Positions 9,859 to 17,713 of a stretch of 64,000 bases of DNA are shown piece by piece. Source of the stretch: CAYNYM01 sp049366815 (GTDB lineage Bacteria > Desulfobacterota > DSM-4660 > Desulfatiglandales > HGW-15); assembly GCA_049366815.1 (NCBI GenBank), contig JBMNCO010000181.1, positions 1 to 64,000 of the forward strand, written 5' to 3'. How positions within the stretch are numbered: the stretch's first letter is position 1; each line of letters starts with the position of its first letter. The notes beneath the pieces were generated by a model. That model saw nothing but the letters and a program-made list of their open reading frames with translations, was not told where the DNA came from and made no database searches. A program made the translations under genes and the position numbers.

Positions 9859-10638
9859 TCAAGCAATAGATGAAAGTTGTTTCTCTTTGGTCCCGCTCTC
9901 CATGATTTCTCCCCTGGAGGAGATGACATACTCCCGGATGGGTAACGTTCTCCCCGATCTTTCCATGGCCTTCATAACGATTTGAGGGAGGGCGGAGCAA
10001 CAGGGGACCTCCATGTCCAGGACGGTCACACTTTTGATATCGGCTGCTCTGAAGATCTTCTCAAAGCGATCCACATAGTCATTCACGTCATCGAATTTCG
10101 GGCAGCCCATCATCACGACCCTCCCCCTCAGAAAGTCACGGTGAAAGGCAGGATAGGCCACGGGCACGCAGTCCGCCGTGATCAACAGATCCGCCTGCCT
10201 CAGGAAGGGGGCCGTGGGGGGGATCAACCTGACCTGAACGGGCCAGTGGGCGAGATCCGAGGCGGCATATCCACTTTGGGAGGCCGGTTCATTGGCCTTT
10301 TGGCAGGCGTCCAGTGGGGGCCCAAAGGTCTTGATCTCGCTCGAAGGGCAGCCGCATGCGGGCGTCGCCCGCCCAGGGGACATTTCCCCTTCTGCTGCAA
10401 GCAGGTGCTCTTCCACGGCCGCCTCGTCAAACTCCTCTGCCACCCGTTCGACGATTCTGAGGGCGTCTTTGGGACATTCTCCGATGCAGGCCCCCAGGCC
10501 GTCACAGAATTTTTCATTGATGACCCGAGCCTTTCCGTCCACGACCTGAATCGCCCCCTCTGCGCAGGAGGTGACACAAAGCCCGCATCCATCACAACGT
10601 TCTTCGTCGATTTCTATGATCTTTCTTTTCACTTTCAT
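9859..10638 (-). CDS. 4Fe-4S ferredoxin-domain protein
   Basis: The 259-residue protein begins with a bacterial-type ferredoxin fold. A complete first cluster motif lies at C15/C18/C21/C25 (CDGCGLCVTSC). The second motif runs C45/L48/C51/C55, with leucine where the second cysteine is expected, so the second site could hold a 3Fe-4S cluster or none. A Cys-containing linker (ACGCPSSE) and a C-terminal domain with CVPVAYPAFHRDF, MMGCPKFDD and EVPCCSAL follow; that domain resembles the Cys-rich part of related ferredoxin/oxidoreductase proteins. I chose ATG 10638 because of an AGGGAGAG ribosome-binding site. It lies 73 bases downstream of the HD-like gene on the same strand and is probably co-transcribed with it. 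Role: electron transfer, partner unknown. Confidence 0.85.
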   Translation of the reverse strand: MKVKRKIIEIDEERCDGCGLCVTSCAEGAIQVVDGKARVINEKFCDGLGACIGECPKDALRIVERVAEEFDEAAVEEHLLAAEGEMSPGRATPACGCPSSEIKTFGPPLDACQKANEPASQSGYAASDLAHWPVQVRLIPPTAPFLRQADLLITADCVPVAYPAFHRDFLRGRVVMMGCPKFDDVNDYVDRFEKIFRAADIKSVTVLDMEVPCCSALPQIVMKAMERSGRTLPIREYVISSRGEIMESGTKEKQLSSIA

Positions 10639-10711
10639 AGGTCTCTCCCTGAGTCTTATGCCCCCGCCGATGACTCCTGAGGCACCGGGGGGTACATGAA
10701 ACCCTTTCGAA

Positions 10712-11425
10712 CTAAGAAGCAGGACTTTCATCAAAAAAGATTTTCCGGGCCAGTCTGCGGCCACTCCCGGTGAAAAGCGTCTCCCGGATCAGCTCAGAGA
10801 GGGCCTCCAGCCCCAAGGGGTCCCGCTTCTGCCGCTCTTCAAGGGCGGTGATCCTGTCGGCGTCATGGACGCACAGGTGTTCCTTGTGCCCCTTGCCATC
10901 CGGTATGGGCGCACCCTCGACGATTCGGCAGACCTCCTTTGTCAGGGCCTCCGCGGCCCCAAGCCCGGCGAGTATCTCCCGGGCCTCGGCAGAGGACTTT
11001 TCACCCCCACGGCCTTCTCCGCGCGCCAAGGAGAGGAGATAGGCCGAGGGAAGGATAACCGCAAGATTCCCGCCCTCTTCTTTACCAATCCGCTCCGCGT
11101 ACCTCGCCCGCCGGACGGCTCGGCCAACGGCCCTGAAATCCCTCTTGAGGTGGCGTTTGACCTCGACGGCGACCCGGTCCTTGAGCAGATTGTCCTTCCG
11201 GGCGATCAATTCCGGTGGCAGATTCCCAATGCACTGTTCCGCATACTTGCAGTAGGAGGCACAACCGAAGTCCATGTCGGGATTCAGGAATCGGTGGCCG
11301 CAGGCCTTGCAGCGCCGAGTCGTATCGTCCTTGAAGAACTCGACCTCTTTTCCGCACTCGGGGCATTTTACCTCGAAGATGGCGTCAGGCTTCCAATATC
11401 GACTGTCTTGTCCCGGGCATTTCAT
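10712..11425 (-). CDS. Zinc-ribbon and HD-superfamily-like protein with degenerate metal site
   Basis: The 237-residue product starts with a rubredoxin-like zinc ribbon (CPECGKE then CKACGHR, residues about 21-45) and a second Cys group (CASYCKYAEQC). The C-terminal part has HD-phosphohydrolase layout: an initial helix (RYAERIGKEEGG), a position where family members carry HD but here reads PSAYLL, and the closing DAD motif (HDADRI near 200). The central metal-binding His-Asp pair therefore appears to be missing. It is probably the first gene of a two-gene unit with the ferredoxin 73 bases downstream. A redox-sensing or regulatory function is plausible but is inference only. Confidence 0.7.
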   Translation of the reverse strand: MKCPGQDSRYWKPDAIFEVKCPECGKEVEFFKDDTTRRCKACGHRFLNPDMDFGCASYCKYAEQCIGNLPPELIARKDNLLKDRVAVEVKRHLKRDFRAVGRAVRRARYAERIGKEEGGNLAVILPSAYLLSLARGEGRGGEKSSAEAREILAGLGAAEALTKEVCRIVEGAPIPDGKGHKEHLCVHDADRITALEERQKRDPLGLEALSELIRETLFTGSGRRLARKIFFDESPAS

Positions 11426-11874
11426 GATTCAACTCCAAGTGGCCTATAGGCCTGTGCGCATCCGGGAATGCATGTTTCCGGATGGAATCAAAAGTTGTCT
11501 AAGGATAAAACAAAGCATCACAAGACGCATTGACTTAAGTCAAGAGGGCATATCACTCTTGTCCAAAATAGAATGTGCCGCTCCAAGCAGGGATCGGCAT
11601 GTTCTCTCCGCTACGCTCCCTCCGCCATCCGTGGCTCCGGTCGCTGCGGGATTTCGGCCCTTCATCTGTCCTGATTCAGGGCCGAAATACGCCCGCTCCG
11701 AGAAAATCCCGGTCCCTGCTTTCCGCTGCCTGGGTGGGAACCTCAATGCGAAGATGACTGTTTTGCATTTCCAAATGCCTGATTCAACACTATCCCGTGC
11801 AAAAAATAGACTTGTTTTGGACACCAATGAGGGCATATCTGTCTGAAAAATCCCCATCCATGGGACGGAGTTTT
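11426..11874. other. Intergenic region holding repeat copy A
   Basis: The 449 bases between copA and the zinc-ribbon/HD gene carry no gene I can support. Most of the stretch is one copy of a repeat family found three times in the window (see the repeat entry at 11544). Confidence 0.6.
11544..11839 (-). repeat. MITE-like interspersed repeat, copy A
   Basis: This is the best-defined copy of a three-member repeat family. Two 11-bp direct repeats (GAGGGCATATC at 11544-11554 and 11829-11839) flank about 274 bp. Just inside them lie short inverted ends sharing GTCCAAAA. The interior contains a strong palindrome (ATTTCGGCCCT pairing with AGGGCCGAAAT). The reverse complement of this copy aligns at roughly 85-90% by eye with the core of copy C (56630-56836), and more loosely with copy B (14823-15058). 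Direct flanking repeats plus inverted ends are typical of non-autonomous transposable elements. No transposase is in the window. A structured regulatory RNA family is an alternative. Confidence 0.6.
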
Positions 11875-14319
11875 TCATCTCTCTTTTCCCCGGTAAAGGC
11901 GTAGGCTGTTGGTTACCACGGTCACGCTGCTCATGGCCATGGCCAACGCGGCAAGGATGGGGTGAAGCTGCCGGAGGAAGTGGGGCAGAGATTCAAATGG
12001 ATAGAGGATCCCGGCGGCAACCGGAATGAGTATCACGTTGTAAATGAAGGCCCAGAAGAGGTTCTGCCGAATGGTCCGCATCGTGGCCCTGCTCAATTCA
12101 ATGGCCCTCGGAATCCCCTTCAGGCTTCCACTTGCAAGAATCACGTCCCCGGTCTCGATGGCCACGTCGGTTCCCGTACCAATAGCGAGCCCCACATCGG
12201 CCTGGGCCAGGGCCGGGGCATCGTTTATACCGTCGCCCACCATGCCCACCTTTTCCCCCAGGTCCTGGTACCCCTTGATCCTGACCGCCTTCTCCTCGGG
12301 GCGGACTTCCGCCACCACCTCATCGACATGGACTTCGGAACCGATCACCTGCGCCGTCTGAGTGTTGTCCCCGGTCAGCATCACCACCTTCAGGCCCTGC
12401 CGATGGAGTTCCTCAATAGCCTGGGCCGATTCCGGTTTGACTTGATCCGCCACGGCAATGAGACCTGCGGGGGTCCTGTCGAGGGCTACGACCATCACCG
12501 TTTTCCCCTGATGCTGAAAATTGTGTACGGCCTCTTCGGCCGATGTTACATCAAGGCCCCTTTCCGCTAACCAGCCCAACTTTCCAACCAGGACTTCTCG
12601 ACCGTCCACGACCGCCCGGACGCCCTGGCCGCGGGTGGACCTGAAGTCTTTGGGTTCCAAGAGGGGGAGACCGCGGTTTTTTCCCTCTTCTACGATGGCC
12701 CGGCCGAGGGGGTGTTCGGAACCCCGTTCCGCTGAGGCCCCGACAAGGAGCAATTCGTCAGGGTCCTTCAAGGTACGGTCAAGAAGTACCACATCCGTGA
12801 CGGCAGGCCTGCCCAGTGTGATGGTCCCGGTCTTGTCCAGCACGATAGTGTCCAGTTTTGTGGCCGTCTCCAGGGCCTCACTGTTCTTGAATAGGATGCC
12901 TCGCTCCGCGCCCTTTCCGGTGCCGGCCATAATCGCCGTAGGAGTGGCAAGGCCCAGCGCGCAGGGGCAGGCGATCACCAGCACAGCCACCATCCGAATC
13001 ATGGCAGGGACGAACTCCCCGCCGATCAACCACCAGAGTATAAATGTGAGGAAGGCTACCCCTATAACGACGGGTACGAATACGCCGGCCACCCGGTCGG
13101 CCAGGGCCTGGATCGGGGCCTTGCTCCCCTGGGCCTCCTGGACGAGGCGAATAATCCCGGCAAGTGCGGTGTCCTTTCCTACCCTCGTCGCCCTGAACCT
13201 GAGCAGTCCCTCGCCGTTGATGGTACCCCCCGTGACGCCGTTCTCCGGGCCCTTGTCAACCGGGAGGGGTTCGCCGGTCAACATGGACTCATCCACACTG
13301 GAGTTCCCTTCCAGGATCACGCCATCTACCGGGATGCTCTCCCCGGGGCGCACAAGCAGTTCATCCCCCACCCGGACCCGGGTGAGAGGAACCACCCTTT
13401 CGACACCCTTTTCAACAATCGTTGCCGTCTTGGGTCGAAGACCCATGAGCTTCCGGATGGCCCCACCCGTACGGCCCTTGGTTCGGGCCTCCAGCATCTT
13501 GCCCAGCTTGATCAAGGTAATGATAACGGCCGAGGTCTCAAAATAGACATGTGTTCCAAGAATCGGGAAGAGGATCAGCGCAAGGGAGTAGACATAGGCC
13601 ACCGACGACCCCATGGCCACCAGGACATCCATATTGGCACTCTTGTTTTTGAGGCTCTTCCAACCTCCTGTGTAGTAGTCACGGCCCGTGTAAAATTGCA
13701 CGGGAGTAGCCAGGGCACAAAAGAACCAGTTCATCCACAGGGCGTGACTCCAGGCCCCCAGAAGGCCGAAATCCCTCCCCATGCTCAGGATGAAAAGGGG
13801 GAGTGTAAAGACGACGCCCACGATAAACTTTCGCGTCTGGTCCCGGATCTCGTCCCTCCGGGCGGCCAGTTCCGCATCTTCCTCTTCCGTCTGATCCGGC
13901 CGGACCGCCCCGTAGCCGGCCCTTTCGATGGCCGCAATCATGTCCTCCACATTCGCGACCCCCGGCAGGTAGGTCACAGCGGCACGCTCAGTGGCAAAGT
14001 TTACGGCGGTATCCACCACCCCAGGCACCTTTTTCTTCAGGGTCCTCTCGATGGTCATGGCGCAATTGGCACAGGTCATGCCCGTAATCGGTATGTCCAC
14101 CGCCGCCGTGGTAACCCCATAGCCGGTGTCCTCTATCTTCCTAAGAAGGTCTTTGATCCGGATCTCACCCGGATCATAGGATACGGTGGCCTTTTCTGTG
14201 GCAAAATTGACATGGACATCCCTGACACCCGGGAGTTTCCTGACATTTCTCTCGATGTTTGCAGCGCAATTGGCACAGGTCATCCCTGTGACCGGTATGT
14301 CGACCTTTGACTCAGACAT
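11875..14319 (-). CDS. copA: Copper-translocating P1B-type ATPase CopA
   Basis: This is an inner-membrane ATPase that exports Cu(I) from the cytoplasm. Two N-terminal heavy-metal-associated domains each carry GMTCANC (first Cys pair near residue 15, second near 80). Eight membrane helices are expected; the transport motif CPCALGLATP lies near 453. The phosphorylation motif DKTGT lies near 495, the HP dipeptide in SEHPLGRA and the hinge GDGINDAPAL near 695. At 814 residues it is family-typical. Two ATGs lie 6 bases apart; 14319 has the better spacing to a GAGG Shine-Dalgarno. The copZ-like gene lies 159 bases upstream on the same strand. CPC and double HMA favour Cu(I)/Ag(I) over other metals. 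Confidence 0.95.
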   Translation of the reverse strand: MSESKVDIPVTGMTCANCAANIERNVRKLPGVRDVHVNFATEKATVSYDPGEIRIKDLLRKIEDTGYGVTTAAVDIPITGMTCANCAMTIERTLKKKVPGVVDTAVNFATERAAVTYLPGVANVEDMIAAIERAGYGAVRPDQTEEEDAELAARRDEIRDQTRKFIVGVVFTLPLFILSMGRDFGLLGAWSHALWMNWFFCALATPVQFYTGRDYYTGGWKSLKNKSANMDVLVAMGSSVAYVYSLALILFPILGTHVYFETSAVIITLIKLGKMLEARTKGRTGGAIRKLMGLRPKTATIVEKGVERVVPLTRVRVGDELLVRPGESIPVDGVILEGNSSVDESMLTGEPLPVDKGPENGVTGGTINGEGLLRFRATRVGKDTALAGIIRLVQEAQGSKAPIQALADRVAGVFVPVVIGVAFLTFILWWLIGGEFVPAMIRMVAVLVIACPCALGLATPTAIMAGTGKGAERGILFKNSEALETATKLDTIVLDKTGTITLGRPAVTDVVLLDRTLKDPDELLLVGASAERGSEHPLGRAIVEEGKNRGLPLLEPKDFRSTRGQGVRAVVDGREVLVGKLGWLAERGLDVTSAEEAVHNFQHQGKTVMVVALDRTPAGLIAVADQVKPESAQAIEELHRQGLKVVMLTGDNTQTAQVIGSEVHVDEVVAEVRPEEKAVRIKGYQDLGEKVGMVGDGINDAPALAQADVGLAIGTGTDVAIETGDVILASGSLKGIPRAIELSRATMRTIRQNLFWAFIYNVILIPVAAGILYPFESLPHFLRQLHPILAALAMAMSSVTVVTNSLRLYRGKER

Positions 14320-14478
14320 GGTCATCCTCGACTATCTATGTATTGAGGACAGCAGGCCTCTTTTCCCGAGATCACACCGTTGGAGACATGAAGGGCTCAC
14401 GGGGCATCGAGCTTGGCCTTTCCTTAAGCCCTGGTCCAAGAAGCCGATAACGGAAGAAGCCCGGCCGCCGGGGCCGGG

Positions 14479-14682
14479 TCACTCCGCAGGATAGTTGATC
14501 TCGGCAAGGGTTGATTTGATTTTCTCAAGGGTGGCCGGGGCCTCCCATTCCACCTCGATTTCTTTCTTTCCAGGGTCTCCCTCGACCGTCGAAACACCTT
14601 CGAGCTCGCCCAGCTCTCTCTTGATCGTCATGACGCAGTGACCGCAAGTCATATTTTTGATCGTGAATTTCTTGCTTTCCAC
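14479..14682 (-). CDS. copZ: Copper chaperone CopZ-like HMA-domain protein
   Basis: The 67-residue protein is a single heavy-metal-associated domain with the metal-binding motif MTCGHC (Cys near residues 13 and 16) and the ferredoxin-like beta-alpha-beta layout. Small proteins of this kind carry Cu(I) to CopA. It is immediately upstream of copA on the same strand, which supports this role. Translation starts at a GTG preceded by AAAGGGGGG. An AT-rich tract upstream (around 14700-14730) may hold the promoter, but I could not identify an operator for CueR, CsoR or CopY. Confidence 0.88.
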   Translation of the reverse strand: MESKKFTIKNMTCGHCVMTIKRELGELEGVSTVEGDPGKKEIEVEWEAPATLEKIKSTLAEINYPAE

Positions 14683-14822
14683 AACCGCACCCCCCTTTCT
14701 TTTGTTCTACTTTTATAATAGTAATTATGATATGCCCTGATGCAAGCGCGGCCTCACCTCCGGCCGACAAAGACATGATCATGTTTGATTGCCATTCAAC
14801 TCCAAGATCAGTGGGGGGGGAA

Positions 14823-15058
14823 TCACTGTTGCCTCAAATAGGTCTATTTTCATTACGCGATACAATGAAATCAGCAGCGGCCGATGCAAAGCGGTCCTCT
14901 TCGCATCGAGCCTCCCTCAGACAGCGGAGAGCAGGGGCCGGGAATTGCTTTGCTCGGACCGGGCGCAGGCTGTCCCTGAATCAGGACGGACGAGGGGGCA
15001 AAATCCTTGCCGGACACTCCTGGAGAAACATATCGAAGAATCGTTTGGTACACTAATA
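14823..15058 (+). repeat. MITE-like interspersed repeat, diverged copy B
   Basis: This copy aligns along its length with the reverse complement of copy A but is much more diverged. Shared blocks include GGTCTATTTT near the left end, ATCTTCGCAT/CTCTTCGCAT, CAGCGGAGAGCAGGG, and CCTGAATCAGGAC with a following GGGGCAAAATCC. The strong central palindrome of copies A and C is not retained. It is probably an old insertion. Boundaries are approximate. Confidence 0.45.
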
Positions 15059-15159
15059 ATGCGGTTTTATAAAAACAAGCGCACGGAAGACATCGCTCCA
15101 TGGGACAGATATCCTTTTATCCCCATGGATCTTGAGTAGGCAGGAGGTTGGATTGATGT

Positions 15160-15202
15160 GCCTGCGGGGGCAGAAAACCCTGCCCCCAAGGCCCATTTTT
15201 TT
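15160..15202 (+). terminator. Terminator-like hairpin downstream of rpsA (U-run on plus strand)
   Basis: GGGGGCAG (15166-15173) pairs with CTGCCCCC (15180-15187), with an outer GCC/GGC, and T7 follows on the plus strand. rpsA is on the minus strand and ends 20 bases away, where this hairpin lacks a trailing U-run. The structure may still end rpsA transcription, or may end an unannotated rightward transcript. Confidence 0.45.
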
Positions 15203-15221
15203 GGAATGGCTTTTGCGGGTA

Positions 15222-17063
15222 TCAGTCGGAATCCGAATCCCCACCCTCGTGGTCATTCTGGTGGGTTTGGTTCAACATCTCCCTTTTGAGCAACTCACCA
15301 AGATTTGATGTCGCTTCCATGGGGTTGTTGAGATAAGTCTGGAACTGACGTCTCTCGGTCTTGTCTTTTGACCTTCGGATGGAGAGGCCGATTTTCTTGT
15401 CTTCCCGGGAGACATGAACGACGAGGGCCTCAACCTCATCACCGACTGTGAAACCCTCCATGGGGCTTCCGCCCTCTTTCTTGGGCAGTTCCGATACGTG
15501 GACAAGGCCTTCAATCCCTTCCTCCACCTCCACGAAGAGTCCGAAATCCGTCACGTTGGTTATCTTTCCTTTGACCATGGTGCCTGCCCTGTACTTGGTG
15601 GGGATCTCATCCCAAGGGTCCGGGGACAATTGCTTGATTCCAAGAGAGAAGCGCTCCCGTTCGCTGTCGATATCCAGGATGACCGCCTGCACCTCCTGTC
15701 CCTTTTGATAGAGTTCCGACGGGTGTTTTATCGTTTTGGTCCAGGACAGATCCGAGACATGAACCAGCCCGTCAATGCCCTCATCGATGCCGACAAAGAT
15801 TCCAAAGTCCGTAATGTTCCGGATCTTGCCCTGGATGATGGCGCCGATGGGAAACTTCGTTGCGATAACTTCCCACGGATTCGGCTCAAGCTGCTTTTTA
15901 CTCAGGGAGATCCTCTGTTTGTCCACGTCGATGTCCAGCACCACGGCTTCCACCTCATCGCCCACATTTAAAATCTGGGAAGGATGCTTGACCTTTTTTG
16001 TCCAAGACAATTCATCAAGGTGAATCAGGCCGGAAAGCCCTTCTTCGGTTTCAACAAAGGCCCCGAATTTCGCAAAGCTGCTGACGCGCCCCTTGATTTT
16101 TGTTCCCACGGGATATTTCCCTCCAGCCTCTTGCCATGGATCCGGGGTCAGTTGTTTGATGCCGAGGGATACACGCCCTTTTTCTTTATCATAGTTTAAG
16201 ACCTTGACTTTTATCTGGTCCCCAACGCTGTATTTCTCCGAGGGTTCCCCAACCCTGCCCCAGGACATGTCGGTCACATGAACCAGGCCGTCGATACCGC
16301 CCAGGTCGACAAACAGCCCGTAATGGGTCAGATTGGTCACCGTGCCCTCAAGGATCGCATCCTTTTCCAAACATTCCAGGGTCTTTTCCCTCAGTGCCTT
16401 TCGTTCTCCTTCAATGACGGCACGACGGGACAGGACGATATTATTCCGGCGTTTGTCAAACTTTATGATTCTGAACTCGGTTTCACTCCCGATAATACTG
16501 TCCGGATCTTTCACCGGATGCCGGTCCACCTGAGAACCGGGCAGGAAGGCCTGCAGGCCGATATCCACGGCAAAACCTCCCTTTATCCGGGAGATGATCC
16601 TACCCTTGATCGTCTCTTTATTATTGTAGATATCCTTAACCTGATCCCAGAACTTGACCTCAGCCGCCCTTTCCCGGGAAAGAATTATCCGCCCGTTACT
16701 GTCCTCCCGCCGAACCAGCAGGACATCGACCATGTCTCCAACCTTGGCCTTGAGATTACCCTGGCCGTCCATAAATTCGCTGATTCGGATTTGACCTTCA
16801 GATTTGTATCCGATGTCCACCAACACATAGTCATTGTCTATGGCTATGATTTCCCCCCTGGTCACGGCGCCTTCCTGTATGCCCTCCAGGCTCTGTTCGA
16901 ATAACTCCTTGAAGCTGAGACCGCTTTGATCCGCGTCATCTGCGGCTTCGGACTGTACTTCGGTTTCGTCATTAAAGTCTTCCGGCAACTCCCCGGATGC
17001 AGAATCATTATTTTGGGTTGGAACTCCCGTATCCTCGGTAAGTCCCCTCGTTTCGTTTTCCAT
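15222..17063 (-). CDS. rpsA: 30S ribosomal protein S1
   Basis: S1 recruits mRNA to the small ribosomal subunit and unfolds structured leaders. The 613-residue protein has an acidic N-terminal extension (about 50 residues) followed by six S1 OB-fold repeats. Repeats 3-6 show the recurrent pattern DFGxFVxxxxGxxGLVHVSxLSW, and adjoining linkers repeat SLGIKQL...PDPW. Repeats 1 and 2 are more divergent, as in other S1 proteins. An AAGGAG ribosome-binding site lies 12 bases upstream of the ATG. The length is slightly above the usual 550-580 because of the acidic start. It stands alone, with a cold-shock gene upstream. Confidence 0.96.
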   Translation of the reverse strand: MENETRGLTEDTGVPTQNNDSASGELPEDFNDETEVQSEAADDADQSGLSFKELFEQSLEGIQEGAVTRGEIIAIDNDYVLVDIGYKSEGQIRISEFMDGQGNLKAKVGDMVDVLLVRREDSNGRIILSRERAAEVKFWDQVKDIYNNKETIKGRIISRIKGGFAVDIGLQAFLPGSQVDRHPVKDPDSIIGSETEFRIIKFDKRRNNIVLSRRAVIEGERKALREKTLECLEKDAILEGTVTNLTHYGLFVDLGGIDGLVHVTDMSWGRVGEPSEKYSVGDQIKVKVLNYDKEKGRVSLGIKQLTPDPWQEAGGKYPVGTKIKGRVSSFAKFGAFVETEEGLSGLIHLDELSWTKKVKHPSQILNVGDEVEAVVLDIDVDKQRISLSKKQLEPNPWEVIATKFPIGAIIQGKIRNITDFGIFVGIDEGIDGLVHVSDLSWTKTIKHPSELYQKGQEVQAVILDIDSERERFSLGIKQLSPDPWDEIPTKYRAGTMVKGKITNVTDFGLFVEVEEGIEGLVHVSELPKKEGGSPMEGFTVGDEVEALVVHVSREDKKIGLSIRRSKDKTERRQFQTYLNNPMEATSNLGELLKREMLNQTHQNDHEGGDSDSD

Positions 17064-17130
17064 TAAATTTTATGCTCCTTAAAAGCCATAATATTATCAC
17101 CAAAATTTATATCCCCTTTGGATGGGGATA

Positions 17131-17167
17131 CAAAAAGGCATCTCATCGAAGGAAAATGAGATGCCTC
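17131..17167 (-). terminator. Rho-independent terminator of the cold-shock gene
   Basis: An 11-bp perfect stem (AGGCATCTCAT with ATGAGATGCCT) with a 9-base loop lies 22 bases past the cold-shock stop codon and is followed on the minus strand by TTTTTG. Confidence 0.85.
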
Positions 17168-17188
17168 CTCCAACTTAGTTTCGTCGAG

Positions 17189-17389
17189 CTATATCTTTAC
17201 GACGTTTTTAGCTGCAGGTCCACGGTTACTTTGCTCAACGTCAAAACTCACGTTGTCGCCTTCATAAAGGGTTTTGAACCCCGAGCCGGTAATTGCGGAA
17301 TAATGGACGAATATATCGCCCCCGTCTTCCTGTTCAATAAATCCGAATCCCTTTTTCTCATTGAACCATTTAACACTTCCTTTTGCCAT
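17189..17389 (-). CDS. Cold-shock protein (CspA family)
   Basis: The 66-residue product is a single cold-shock domain, an OB-fold that binds single-stranded RNA and DNA and melts structured mRNA. RNP1 (KGFGFIEQE) and RNP2 (DIFVHYSAI) are both intact. An AAGGAGG site sits 9 bases before the ATG. The mRNA leader is long, about 135 bases from the predicted start site to the ATG, as in cspA-type genes, where the leader itself controls expression. A terminator follows. Bacteria carry several paralogues, so I do not assign a specific letter. Confidence 0.95.
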   Translation of the reverse strand: MAKGSVKWFNEKKGFGFIEQEDGGDIFVHYSAITGSGFKTLYEGDNVSFDVEQSNRGPAAKNVVKI

Positions 17390-17713
17390 AGGGCTAACCT
17401 CCTTTCCAAGCTATTTTGCCACCAGACTTCAGGTCGCCTTTCTGGCAAAGGAATCACTCCTTGGGACCGAACACAACCTGCGAAACGTCAAAAAACCAGT
17501 CGTTTCGTTACATCTTTAAAGCAATACGTCTAAAATAACTATATTTCATAAAATGTCAATAAAAAAGCTCTATTGTAGAACCCCATAAAAACATTTCCTG
17601 ACCTGCATATAACCCGGGATGCACCCTCCCGGCAATCAGTGACAAAAGAGACAGCGAGGAAAATGGAGAATCCCTGCTTTCTAAACACAGGACTCCCTGG
17701 TCCATCGTCTGTG
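17390..17713. other. Cold-shock gene leader and upstream region
   Basis: These 324 bases contain the predicted promoter and 5' leader of the leftward cold-shock gene. The remainder, toward the acyl-CoA ligase 3' end, shows no gene. Confidence 0.6.
17532..17559 (-). promoter_or_regulatory. Predicted promoter of the cold-shock gene
   Basis: Reading the minus strand, a perfect TTGACA (17554-17559) and TATTTT (17532-17537) are separated by 16 bases in an AT-rich tract. Start of transcription near 17525 would give a leader of about 135 bases. Confidence 0.55.

Larger units (their letters stand above)
14683..15221. other. Intergenic region holding repeat copy B and a hairpin
   Basis: The 539 bases between copZ and rpsA contain diverged repeat copy B and a terminator-like hairpin near rpsA. 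A rightward 116-codon frame (14789-15139) lies across the repeat and has no ribosome-binding site, so I treat it as non-coding. Confidence 0.55.

Noticed and set aside
14789..15139. Frame of 116 codons between copZ and rpsA
   Set aside because: It lies across repeat copy B with no ribosome-binding site. Similar frames occur at the other repeat copies, so conservation reflects the repeat and not coding.
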